This document shows positions 49,323 to 56,974 of a stretch of DNA of 64,000 nt, one piece after another. Source of the DNA: Enterocloster lavalensis. GTDB lineage: Bacteria; Bacillota; Clostridia; Lachnospirales; Lachnospiraceae. The DNA is taken from the NCBI RefSeq assembly GCF_902364025.1, contig NZ_CABJCG010000014.1, forward strand, positions 62,001-126,000. The letters run 5' to 3'. Position 1 is the stretch's first letter; each line of letters begins with the position of its first letter. A model generated the notes under the pieces. That model saw nothing but the letters and a program-made list of their open reading frames with translations. It was not told the DNA's origin and made no database searches. The position numbers were made by a program, and so were the translations under genes.

Positions 49323-50699
49323 TCAAGAAACTGATGAATAATATCTTTGATTCCTATTTCTTGGCTGTTCAGGAATTGTCATCTTCAACAGCCCTTCCTC
49401 TATCATTTGGTTCATATAATGTCGTTTTAAGTAAGACCGATTAGGAATACTAAACTTGTCCATTATTTCTTTTACTGTTTTCGGTTCTTTACAGAACAGT
49501 AAAATTTTATTTGTAATATCTTGCTCATTTTCTTGTCCATGTTCTTGTTCACTTTGTCCAAGAACTCCATTTAGCAGTTGCAAATAAGGATTACATGCTT
49601 TACATAAAACCATAATACCACTTTTTGATATCTCATACTCCGGCAATGGACCACCATAGGATTCACATGCCTCCCGTATCTTATCAAAGCCGCGCCCCCA
49701 TGCCTCTATCAAGCCACTCTTAAAGAACACATTTGCCAATTTGGGGTTATATGGTTTTGATGAATGTTTCTGAAACAGCTTCTCAGTTGAATTAAATTCT
49801 TCTGGCATTTCACCATCATTCCAGATATACATTCGATCTTCATAAATACTAATCTGTATTGGATTACAGCTACTATAGTCCTTATGAACAACAGCATTCA
49901 ACAAAATCTCCCTTGTAGCGTTACGATGGAACATGAATTGCTCTATCCGCTGAATATCCCGATAGGTGATGAGAGCCTTCATATATTTGGTATAAATCAA
50001 GTCCAAAGCCTTATCCACCTGTTCAATCAGAGCGCCATGCACTTCATCTTGATATTGCAGGTCAGAATCAGAATTTCCGAAAAAACCAATTTTAATATAG
50101 GAACCGGTCACCCATTTTTCAGGATCATCATAGAAAGCAAGCATAGCTGCCCTGGTGAGATAATCGTCATCGTCAAAAAGATGCAGATTTTCTAATAATA
50201 CTTTGTCTGTGACTTTGGTTTCTTCATCCGTCAGCCTCCCCCTCTCAATAGCCTTTTTCTTAAAAAGCTTGATAGCCGATTGGCTTAAGTCATCGATTTT
50301 TAGCCTTGGTATCGGCATGCCATCCCATGTTCTTCCCTGAGACTTTAAGATGGCCCTGTCCAATTCTTTCCCGGTTATCGTACGCATTGTACTCCCTGAT
50401 CTATAAAAATACTTTCCATGATAACTAATGAGAGACGGGTATTTATCTACAATAATCTCCAAATACTCTAAATCGCCCTCAAATCGAAGATTTACATCTA
50501 CAACGATTCCCATTGTATCTGTCACTTGGCTCGGTATCTTCTCCAGTAACTTTTTAGAATCCTTAATGCCCTTTATATGTCCAAGATCATCCATACCAAT
50601 GTATAAAATTCCACCATTAGCATTTGCATAGCCACAAATCCATTCCAAATATTCGTTATGCCATGATTCTTTCCACTCGATTGTCTGATGCTCCGGCAT
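49323..50699 (-). CDS. AlbA_2/Schlafen-like ATP-binding regulator
   Basis: A 458-residue protein. Residues 5-120 form an AlbA_2 (divergent AAA-4) domain: TIEWKESWHNEYLEWICGYA, ANGGILYIGMDDLGHIKG. The middle has an ATP-binding part (RNATREILLNAVVHKDYSSC, EDRMYIWNDGEMPEEF) related to the RecG-like HATPase C-terminal domain, and the C-terminus has a winged helix (IMDKFSIPNRSYLKRHYMN). Such proteins are transcription regulators or defence proteins. It lies between direct repeats with a small Cys-rich gene upstream, which suggests a mobile cassette; AT-rich composition supports that. Confidence 0.8.
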   Translation of the reverse strand: MPEHQTIEWKESWHNEYLEWICGYANANGGILYIGMDDLGHIKGIKDSKKLLEKIPSQVTDTMGIVVDVNLRFEGDLEYLEIIVDKYPSLISYHGKYFYRSGSTMRTITGKELDRAILKSQGRTWDGMPIPRLKIDDLSQSAIKLFKKKAIERGRLTDEETKVTDKVLLENLHLFDDDDYLTRAAMLAFYDDPEKWVTGSYIKIGFFGNSDSDLQYQDEVHGALIEQVDKALDLIYTKYMKALITYRDIQRIEQFMFHRNATREILLNAVVHKDYSSCNPIQISIYEDRMYIWNDGEMPEEFNSTEKLFQKHSSKPYNPKLANVFFKSGLIEAWGRGFDKIREACESYGGPLPEYEISKSGIMVLCKACNPYLQLLNGVLGQSEQEHGQENEQDITNKILLFCKEPKTVKEIMDKFSIPNRSYLKRHYMNQMIEEGLLKMTIPEQPRNRNQRYYSSVS

Positions 50700-50730
50700 T
50701 ATATCCCTCCCTTATATTGTCTAACATCCC

Positions 50731-50907
50731 TCAATGATTTTCTGTATCGCATATGGTTTTGCATTGTCCACATAATTCGCATACAAATAATCCGCTATGT
50801 GCGGAGACCGTACCTTCAGGATATAATTTGGCAGCTTCTGACGCTGTTATTTTTCTCCATTCATGTTCTGCCTCTGACCACATACTGACATGTGTCAATG
50901 AAGCCAT
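50731..50907 (-). CDS. small Cys-rich protein upstream of the AlbA_2-type gene
   Basis: A 58-residue protein starting MASLTHVSMWSEAEHEWRKI and ending with FVCELCGQCKTICD; the four Cys in a CxxCxxCxxxC pattern suggest a zinc or iron-sulfur site. The start ATG 50907 has AGGAGGAG 6 bases upstream. It ends 31 bases before the AlbA_2-type gene, so both are likely one operon. I do not recognise the family. Confidence 0.65.
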   Translation of the reverse strand: MASLTHVSMWSEAEHEWRKITASEAAKLYPEGTVSAHSGLFVCELCGQCKTICDTENH

Positions 50908-51050
50908 CCTGTCTCCTCCTCAGAATATTTTCTTGAGTAAAATAGATCAATACAAAGCAATTTTCAAAACATTAATCATATTATACCCTAAATTATCAAC
51001 AAATTCCATATTATCTTAGACAAGTCATCTAAAAACAGAAGAGTGATTTT

Positions 51051-51079
51051 TCGCCTCCCGCTACTCCGTCCGGGCTACA
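51051..51079. repeat. 29-bp direct repeat, right copy
   Basis: Identical to 49193-49221. Just beyond it, a GC-rich stretch (51080-51125) with possible stem-loops leads into CATAGGCCA, a word that directly follows the left copy too. Confidence 0.8.
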
Positions 51080-51140
51080 GCCGCTGGCACGCCTGCGGCG
51101 CACCATCGGCTGTGCGGCTTTCGCCGCATAGGCCATAGCA

Positions 51141-51184
51141 AAAAGGAAGGCTTATGTGAGCAAGCTCCCAACGCCTTCCTTTTC
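51141..51184 (-). terminator. terminator after spoIVB
   Basis: AAAAGGAAGGC and GCCTTCCTTTT arms, 20 bases beyond the spoIVB stop; T-rich on both strands. Confidence 0.8.
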
Positions 51185-51202
51185 ACTATGGCCTGCCCGG
51201 AC

Positions 51203-52525
51203 TCAATGCTCGAGCATGTTTTCAATCAATATCCCATACCCCCTGGTGCTATCCTGCAAAAACACATGGGTCACTGCTCCGGCCAGCTTTCCATCCTGTA
51301 TAATCGGACTCCCGCTCATCCCCTGCACGATTCCCCCCGTCAGCGCGATCAGATCCGGGTCGGTTACTTTAATTACCATACTTTTATTCTTATGCCCTGA
51401 GTTATAATCTACCTTCTGTATTTCGATATCGTAATCCCTCAGCTCCCCCGACACGCTGCTCCTGATGGTTGCAGGCCCGGGCTTTACGTCCTGGCGGCAG
51501 GCGATCTCCATGGCGCCCTCCGGCAGGCCGGAGTCGTTTACAGTTCCTTTGACCATGGCTTCCATTCCGGTCTGGCGCAGAAAGGCTTCGTTTACAGTTC
51601 CGAATATTCCCTCGTTTGTGTTCTGATTGATCTCCCCCATCAGCGAGCCCGGTCCGTAATAGATCACACCGGACAGCAGCCCCGGCTTTCCAATGGTCCC
51701 CTTCTCAATTCCCATAATCTGGGTGGTATACAGTTCCCCCTTGCTGGTCTCCACCAGGTCGCCGGTGTCGCTGTCGCTGATTCCATGCCCCAGCGCGCCG
51801 AAGTTTCCGTTTAAGTCCAGGTATGTGACGGTGCCGATTCCCTGGGTGTCGTCCCGCACCCAGGCGCCCAGCTTGTACTGTCCGTCCTCGGTTTTGACGG
51901 GGTTCACGCTGACGTCCACCTGCTCGCCGCCCCGGCGGACTGAGACCACCGCAGCCTCGCCGCCCGTCTTGTTCACCGCGTCCATAAGGTCTTCCTTGGT
52001 GTTCATGGGCTTTCCGTTGAACGCTTCAATGTAATCGCCTGATTTCAAAATACCGTAGGCCGGTTCCACCTCCATGCCGTCCGCCGCCGTCAGCTTTCCG
52101 GTACCGATGACCATAATTCCGTCGGATTTCAGATAGATTCCGATGGGACATCCGCAGGGCACCGCATAGCGGGTGTCCACTACGTCCACCTGGATGTCCT
52201 TGAACTTGATCAGGCCGAAAAGCTTCAGCCCGACCTGATAGGATCCCTGGTTTTCGGCGTACATGGAAAATGGCTGCCTCCCGTTCACCGTGATCTGGTC
52301 GGCGGGTATGTTGCTCTTGTTTCCCAGCACCACTTCCTCACTCTCACTGGATAAGGTTGTGTTGATGGGAAGCGGGAACGAAAACTGCTCCTTCTGGTCC
52401 TGGACAATGCTGATCCGGTCCGGGATGGCAGTGTCTAAGTAGTACCAGGAATATCCAACGGTGACGGTGAGCGCCGCCCAGAAAATACGGTTCAGCCACC
52501 GGTAAAACGTCTTATTTCCTCTCAT
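51203..52525 (-). CDS. spoIVB: SpoIVB serine peptidase
   Basis: A 440-residue sporulation peptidase (family S55). A single N-terminal membrane segment (RIFWAALTVTVGYSWYYL) anchors it. A PDZ domain follows (EPAYGILKSGDYIEAFNG, KPMNTKEDLMDAV). Catalytic residues are in FGALGHGISDSD (His) and GGIVQGMSGSPIIQ (Ser). Made in the forespore, it triggers pro-sigma-K processing by signalling to SpoIVFB. That fits the sigma-K promoters of the collagen genes in this window. Start ATG 52525 has GGAGG upstream; the longer frame to 52636 lacks a start signal. Confidence 0.95.
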   Translation of the reverse strand: MRGNKTFYRWLNRIFWAALTVTVGYSWYYLDTAIPDRISIVQDQKEQFSFPLPINTTLSSESEEVVLGNKSNIPADQITVNGRQPFSMYAENQGSYQVGLKLFGLIKFKDIQVDVVDTRYAVPCGCPIGIYLKSDGIMVIGTGKLTAADGMEVEPAYGILKSGDYIEAFNGKPMNTKEDLMDAVNKTGGEAAVVSVRRGGEQVDVSVNPVKTEDGQYKLGAWVRDDTQGIGTVTYLDLNGNFGALGHGISDSDTGDLVETSKGELYTTQIMGIEKGTIGKPGLLSGVIYYGPGSLMGEINQNTNEGIFGTVNEAFLRQTGMEAMVKGTVNDSGLPEGAMEIACRQDVKPGPATIRSSVSGELRDYDIEIQKVDYNSGHKNKSMVIKVTDPDLIALTGGIVQGMSGSPIIQDGKLAGAVTHVFLQDSTRGYGILIENMLEH

Positions 52526-52639
52526 GTTCTTACCTCCTCGTCTTGTATTTTGTTGATTTTCACAGGGCGAGGCACCCATCGGCTCCTGGAATGCTGCAAT
52601 CCTCCCCGGGCTGCGCCAGCGGTCCATTACAGTCAAAAA

Positions 52640-52672
52640 AAGAAAGAAGCCGGTGTTTTGTGCCTCTTTCTT
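52640..52672 (-). terminator. terminator after the unknown 203-residue gene
   Basis: AAGAAAGA and TCTTTCTT arms, 92 bases beyond the stop, with T-rich sequence following on the minus strand. Confidence 0.7.
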
Positions 52673-52763
52673 AGTATGATCTGATCTTCTGTTTTCAATC
52701 TGTTTTATTTTGTCCCGTCTGCCAAATCCTTCATTCGTACAATATTTTTTCGCGCCTGCGGCT

Positions 52764-53375
52764 TTAATCCGAATTTTTAAAAATTTTCAAACGGTCCTCC
52801 CCTTCCCGGTCCCCTCCGTCCGGCTGACCGCCTCCCCCGCCGGTCAGCCGCTTCCTCGGCCCCTTCTCCCTCAGACCTGCATCCACCTCTGCCAGCATCC
52901 GCATGAGCTCCAGGGCGCTGCGGAAGGAGACGTAATATTGGCTGGAAAAGCTGGTGTGCAGACGCCCCTGCATGGAGGCGTGCTGCCTGTAAAGCACATG
53001 GATGATCAGAACTTCCTCGGCCTGCGCCGTATAAGCCAGCCGCTTCTGAATCGGCATGGCCATTTGATCCGGGCTGTTTTGCGTTCCCGCCTCCTGCCGC
53101 ATCGACAGCTTCTGGTACCGCTCCGCCTCCGCGCGGCTCAAAAAGCGGGGTTCCATGGTGCGCATGGGCGCGCCGATCCGCTCGCAGACCTCATCCACCC
53201 CGAGCACCAGCTCATGAATCCCCGTAAAATGGATGGGGACCGGCAGGCAGTAGTTTACAATCACCCCGTACGGCCGGTTCTCCTGGTATCCGTTGATGCA
53301 GACCAGCATGATACTCGCGTCGTTTGTATTGATTCGTGTTTCCTTATCATCTCCAGGTATGTGATCCCTAAACAT
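52764..53375 (-). CDS. unknown 203-residue protein, candidate phase-variable gene
   Basis: A soluble-looking protein with no signal peptide or membrane segment: starts MFRDHIPGDDKETRINTND, then INGYQENRPYGVIVNYCLPV, a helical middle (RFLSRAEAERYQKLSM), and ends in a Gly-rich, charged tail (LTGGGGGQPDGGDREG). I do not recognise the family. Start ATG 53375 has AGGGAG 4 bases upstream; the open frame further upstream runs across the inverted repeat and is not used. No promoter faces it at present. The invertible segment 79 bases upstream carries one that would face it only after inversion, so its expression is probably switched on and off. Confidence 0.7.
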   Translation of the reverse strand: MFRDHIPGDDKETRINTNDASIMLVCINGYQENRPYGVIVNYCLPVPIHFTGIHELVLGVDEVCERIGAPMRTMEPRFLSRAEAERYQKLSMRQEAGTQNSPDQMAMPIQKRLAYTAQAEEVLIIHVLYRQHASMQGRLHTSFSSQYYVSFRSALELMRMLAEVDAGLREKGPRKRLTGGGGGQPDGGDREGEDRLKIFKNSD

Positions 53376-53453
53376 AATTCTCCCTTCCTGTATGGTAAAA
53401 TGCCGCCTGCGCCCATGCTCCGCTCCACCCCGAATTCTCCCCCTCCCTTTATT

Positions 53454-53479
53454 TACAACGCAATATCTATTTTGTTGTA
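53454..53479. repeat. 26-bp inverted repeat, left copy (recombination site)
   Basis: TACAACGCAATATC at its left end and TATTTTGTTGTA at its right end; the exact reverse complement is at 53738-53763. TACAAC/GTTGTA ends make it a quasi-palindrome, as expected for a tyrosine recombinase core site. Confidence 0.9.
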
Positions 53480-53676
53480 ACCGAACGGCCAAAGGACCTT
53501 TCGAGAACGGCCTCGTTTCCGCCCGTCTCCGCCGTTTTCCCCTCCCTTTGGAAAAACTTCCGGAATTTTCCGGATAAAATCTGCCAAAAAAGCCCATTTT
53601 CAGGGACGCCAAATAATCAGGCCTGAAGCCGGATGAAGCCAGGTCTGATTGGCATGTCCATAATGGCGGAAACCGG

Positions 53677-53705
53677 TGGAAATCTATGTAAAAATGTGAT
53701 ATAGT
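53677..53705 (+). promoter_or_regulatory. promoter inside the invertible segment, now pointing away from the 203-residue gene
   Basis: TGGAAA, 17 bases, TATAGT, with TGA directly before the -10 (extended -10, TGATATAGT). It reads toward the right repeat, 33 bases away. After inversion it would read across the left repeat into the unknown gene. Confidence 0.6.
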
Positions 53706-53715
53706 ATGAAATGAT

Positions 53716-54618
53716 TTACCGCGTCCATGATTCTGAATACAACAAAATAGATATTGCGTTGTACGGCGTCACAATGAGTCTCATACTTTCCAGCTGTTTT
53801 CTGTGTCTGCTCCCGCTCTCAATGGTATAAATGCGGGTCGTATTGATATCCTTATGGCCCAATATATCCGCCAGCTTTGACAGGTCCTTGGTCATTGCGT
53901 AGTAGGTCCTGGCAAATAAATGCCTCAGGTTGTGGGGAAATATTTTCTCACGGTCCACGTTGGCTTTCAGGCCCAGCGCCTTCATCTCCCGCCAGATATT
54001 ACTCCGGTCCAGCGCCTTTCCGCTTCTTGTCACAAAGATCATTCCGCTCTCAATCCCCTTCCTGGCAGCGTAATCCAGCAGGATTTTGCAGAGCCTTTTT
54101 GTCAGCAGCACCGTCCGGATCCTGCCCTTGCACTCCACCTCCGCCTGCCCCTTGCAGAGCGCCGCCACCGTGATAAACGGCAGCTCCGACACGCGGATTC
54201 CGCTGGAGCAGATGGTCTCAAGCAACAGGGAAAGCCGTTCGTTTCCCTGGTCCGCAGCCGTTCTCACCAGGCGGAGATATTCTTTTTTTGTGAGCTCCCG
54301 GCTTTCGGGATAAAAAGTATTTTTGCTGATTTTCAGGAATCTGGCCCTGCAATCCTGCCAATCGCAGTATTTGAAAAAGCCGTTCAGCGCGGCCAGGGCT
54401 CCGTTAACGGTCACAGGCGCCAGATTTTCGCGCAAAACGCTTTTCCAGAGAATCACCATCTCCTTGTCCACCGGCCTGCAGTCCATGAACTCTTTGAAAC
54501 GGGTCAGGTAATATTCATATTTTTGAATCGTCTCCCTGCTCCGCTCGCAGCGGTCCAGCCATAAACAATAGTCGTCGATTTTCTGTGTTGTGATGATTCT
54601 CTTCTGATTGTCTTTCAT
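53716..54618 (-). CDS. tyrosine recombinase, probable invertase of the adjacent switch
   Basis: A 300-residue phage-integrase-type recombinase. An N-terminal SAM-like core-binding domain (residues 12-90) precedes the catalytic domain. Catalytic residues are Arg142 (SSGIRVSEL), a Lys in the CKGRIRTVLLTK hairpin, His229/Arg232 (PHNLRHLF), His255 (ILGHKDINTT) and Tyr264 (RIYT). The right inverted repeat encodes residues 286-293 (YNAISILL). The present C-terminus is YSESWTR; after inversion the next codon becomes TAA, giving 293 residues. The start ATG has AGGAGG upstream. It lies between recN and spoIVB, which are usually neighbours. Confidence 0.9.
   Translation of the reverse strand: MKDNQKRIITTQKIDDYCLWLDRCERSRETIQKYEYYLTRFKEFMDCRPVDKEMVILWKSVLRENLAPVTVNGALAALNGFFKYCDWQDCRARFLKISKNTFYPESRELTKKEYLRLVRTAADQGNERLSLLLETICSSGIRVSELPFITVAALCKGQAEVECKGRIRTVLLTKRLCKILLDYAARKGIESGMIFVTRSGKALDRSNIWREMKALGLKANVDREKIFPHNLRHLFARTYYAMTKDLSKLADILGHKDINTTRIYTIESGSRHRKQLESMRLIVTPYNAISILLYSESWTR
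53738..53763. repeat. 26-bp inverted repeat, right copy, within the recombinase gene
   Basis: Reverse complement of 53454-53479 without mismatch. It is translated in the recombinase as codons 286 to 294. Confidence 0.9.
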
Positions 54619-54723
54619 AGCGGCCTCCTGATGTGTTGATGTCCTGTATTCTGTCCCGATAAGCCAAAAGCATTCTTCATCTCTCTAACGCGCTTTCAAA
54701 TAGAAGTTCTCCCAACAACGCAA

Positions 54724-54760
54724 AAAAGATGCCCAATTTTATCAAAAATGAGCATCTTTT
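54724..54760 (-). terminator. terminator after recN
   Basis: AAAAGATGC and GCATCTTTT arms around an AT-rich loop, 33 bases beyond the recN stop. A word like half of the recombination site (CAACAACGCAA) lies at 54713-54723. Confidence 0.75.
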
Positions 54761-54792
54761 AACGATTCTTGTCTTTTTTATGATAGCTTTTC

Positions 54793-56451
54793 TTATTTTG
54801 TGCTGTCCGCCAGATCCTTCATCTCCCGGGCATTTTTCAGCACCGCGTCGGTGATCTTCGCGCCGCCCAAAAGCCTGGCCAGCTCCTGCACGGATTCCTC
54901 TGGCCCCAGGGCGCGGATGGTGGTGGCGGTGCGCCCCTCGGCCGCGGATTTGGCGATCTCGAAATGGCAGTCCGCCATGGCTGCGATCTGGGGCAGGTGG
55001 GTGATACAGATCACCTGGTGGGTCCTTCCGATATAGGAGAGCTTCTCCGACACCTTCTGGGCCGTGCGCCCGCTGATGCCGGTGTCGATCTCGTCGAATA
55101 TCAGGGTGGGAATGTCGTCGGTGTCCGCCAGCACGGTCTTAATGGCCAGCATGATCCGCGAGAGCTCGCCGCCCGACGCCACGTCGCCCAGGGGCTTTTC
55201 CGGCTCTCCGGGGTTGGTGGAGATCAGAAACTGGGCCTCGTCGTACCCCTGGGCCGTGTAGTGGTCCAGCCTGGAAAATTCCATGGAAAAGGTCACGTCC
55301 AGAAAGTTCAAATCCAGCAGGCCCTTGCGGATGCTCTCCGTCAGCTTCCGGGAGGCGGACTTTCTCACCTGGGACAGCTGGCCGCAGAGAGCTTCCAATT
55401 CCTGCTCCGTCTTTTTAAGCTCCCGCTCCGCCCCGGCTTTGCGTTCCTCGAAATTCTCCAGCTCGTCCAGCCGCTGCTTCTTCTCTTCCAGTTTCCGGAA
55501 AATGGCTTCCACCGTATTGCCGTATTTTGCCTGGAGGCCGTGAATCAGGTCCAGGCGCTCCTCCACCTCCCGGAAACGCTCCTCGTCCAGCTCCATGTGT
55601 TCCAGATAGGCGGCCGTCTCCCGGCCCGCGTCGCTCAATATGGATTCCGCGTCGTAGAGCTGGTCCCGGATTCCGTTTAAGGATTCGTCGTAAGCGCAGG
55701 CCTGGTCCACCTCCTGAAGCGCCCGGGACAGCCAGTCCCCCTCCAGGGCCTGCTGCACGGCGGATAGGTTCTCTGCAATGCGGCGGCTGTGGCTGATCCG
55801 GCGGTACAGGGCCGTCAGCTCCTCCTCCTCGCCCTCCCGGATTCCCGCGGCCTCGATCTCGTCGATCTCAAAGCGCAGGAAATCCTTCTCGCGGATACGG
55901 CTCTCCTCGTCAACTCCAAATTTTTCCAGTTTCTCCCGGAGGGCCCGGTAAGCCTCGTAGGTTTTCGCCGTCTTTTCTTTTAAAGGCTGGGTTTTTCCCC
56001 TGACATAGGCGTCCAGAATCGCGAGATGTTTGGATTTGTACAGAAGGGACTGGTGCTCGTGCTGGCCGTGGATATCGATCAGCAGGCCGGTGATCTGCTT
56101 CAGCCTGGCCGTGGTCACGGTCTCGTCGTTGATCCGGCTGACGCTGCGGTTGGGCATGATTTTCCGGGAGATGATGAACAGGCCGTTCTCGTCCGGCACC
56201 GCCTCCAGGGCGGCCAGGGCCTTCAACTTCTCCGGAGAATCCACGGAGAATACAAGCTCCACGTAGGCGTAGGGCGCGCCCTGGCGGATGCTGTCCCGGG
56301 ACGCCTTGCCGCCGAGGGCCATACCCACGGAGCCGATGATGATGGATTTACCGGCGCCCGTCTCGCCGGTGAGAATGTTTAAGCCCTGACGGAACTCCAC
56401 ATCCGCTTTCTCGATCAGGGCCAGGTTCTTCACATGCAATTCCAGTAACAT
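54793..56451 (-). CDS. recN: DNA repair ATPase RecN
   Basis: A 552-residue SMC-like ATPase. Walker A GETGAGKS is near the N-terminus (ILTGETGAGKSIIIGSV). Long coiled coils occupy residues 160-360 (EKKQRLDELENFEERKAGAE). The signature VASGGELSRIMLAIK and Walker B TLIFDEIDTGISG are at the C-terminal head. It gathers DNA ends in double-strand break repair. It follows argR in the conserved order and ends the block here. The length is normal. Confidence 0.96.
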   Translation of the reverse strand: MLLELHVKNLALIEKADVEFRQGLNILTGETGAGKSIIIGSVGMALGGKASRDSIRQGAPYAYVELVFSVDSPEKLKALAALEAVPDENGLFIISRKIMPNRSVSRINDETVTTARLKQITGLLIDIHGQHEHQSLLYKSKHLAILDAYVRGKTQPLKEKTAKTYEAYRALREKLEKFGVDEESRIREKDFLRFEIDEIEAAGIREGEEEELTALYRRISHSRRIAENLSAVQQALEGDWLSRALQEVDQACAYDESLNGIRDQLYDAESILSDAGRETAAYLEHMELDEERFREVEERLDLIHGLQAKYGNTVEAIFRKLEEKKQRLDELENFEERKAGAERELKKTEQELEALCGQLSQVRKSASRKLTESIRKGLLDLNFLDVTFSMEFSRLDHYTAQGYDEAQFLISTNPGEPEKPLGDVASGGELSRIMLAIKTVLADTDDIPTLIFDEIDTGISGRTAQKVSEKLSYIGRTHQVICITHLPQIAAMADCHFEIAKSAAEGRTATTIRALGPEESVQELARLLGGAKITDAVLKNAREMKDLADSTK

Positions 56452-56506
56452 TGAAATCCCCCTTTTCTCGCAGCCGCCGCAATGAGCGCGCGGCCCCGGC
56501 GGCAGA

Positions 56507-56959
56507 CTATGCCTCCACCATCTTCTTGATCTTCTCCATCACGATAATGGTGTCGTCCACGCTGCGGATGGCGCACATGATGGTGTCGTCCCCCGCGATA
56601 CAGCCCACGATCTCATGGAAGTGAATCGCATCCAGGGCGGCCGCCACGGCCATCGCCATGCCGGACACGGTCTTGATCACCAGAATGTTCTGGGCCATGT
56701 CCATGGACATAAAGCCGTCCTGCAAAACCCGGATAAATTTGGCGGCGGAAGTCCCCTTCGGCCCCTCCAGCACCACATAGCGCTGACGGCCTCCGTCCGC
56801 CTGGATCTTCGTCAGCTTCAGCTCCCGGATGTCCCTGGACACGGTGGCCTGAGTCACGTTAAAACCCGCCTCGTTCAGCTTTTCCGCCAGCTCCTCCTGG
56901 GTCTCAATCTCATACTTGCCGATCAGCTCCACGATTTTGCTGTGCCGTTCTACTTTCAT
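56507..56959 (-). CDS. argR: arginine repressor ArgR
   Basis: A 150-residue hexameric regulator. The N-terminal winged helix reads LAEKLNEAGFNVTQATVSRD, IRELKLTKIQ. The C-terminal arginine-binding domain has GCIAGDDTIMCAIRSVDDT. It represses arginine synthesis and activates catabolism when arginine is present; in Firmicutes it lies before recN as here. The length is normal. Confidence 0.95.
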   Translation of the reverse strand: MKVERHSKIVELIGKYEIETQEELAEKLNEAGFNVTQATVSRDIRELKLTKIQADGGRQRYVVLEGPKGTSAAKFIRVLQDGFMSMDMAQNILVIKTVSGMAMAVAAALDAIHFHEIVGCIAGDDTIMCAIRSVDDTIIVMEKIKKMVEA

Positions 56960-56974
56960 AATGTCTGTCTCCTC

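Larger units (their letters stand above)
53454..53763. other. probable invertible promoter segment
   Basis: Two perfect 26-bp inverted repeats enclose 258 bp. The right repeat lies in the 3' end of a tyrosine recombinase gene. The segment holds a rightward extended -10 promoter and no gene of its own except the last codons of the recombinase. The layout is that of a recombinase-controlled promoter switch. Confidence 0.75.

Noticed and set aside
52710..53480. Plus-strand 256-codon frame opposite the 203-residue gene, ending in the left repeat
   Set aside because: It lacks a ribosome site; its end resembles the recombinase C-terminus only because the inverted repeat is shared.
53454..53763. 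The two 26-bp repeats as ends of an insertion sequence or a terminator
   Set aside because: The enclosed 258 bp hold no transposase and no target duplication is visible; the arms are too far apart for a terminator.
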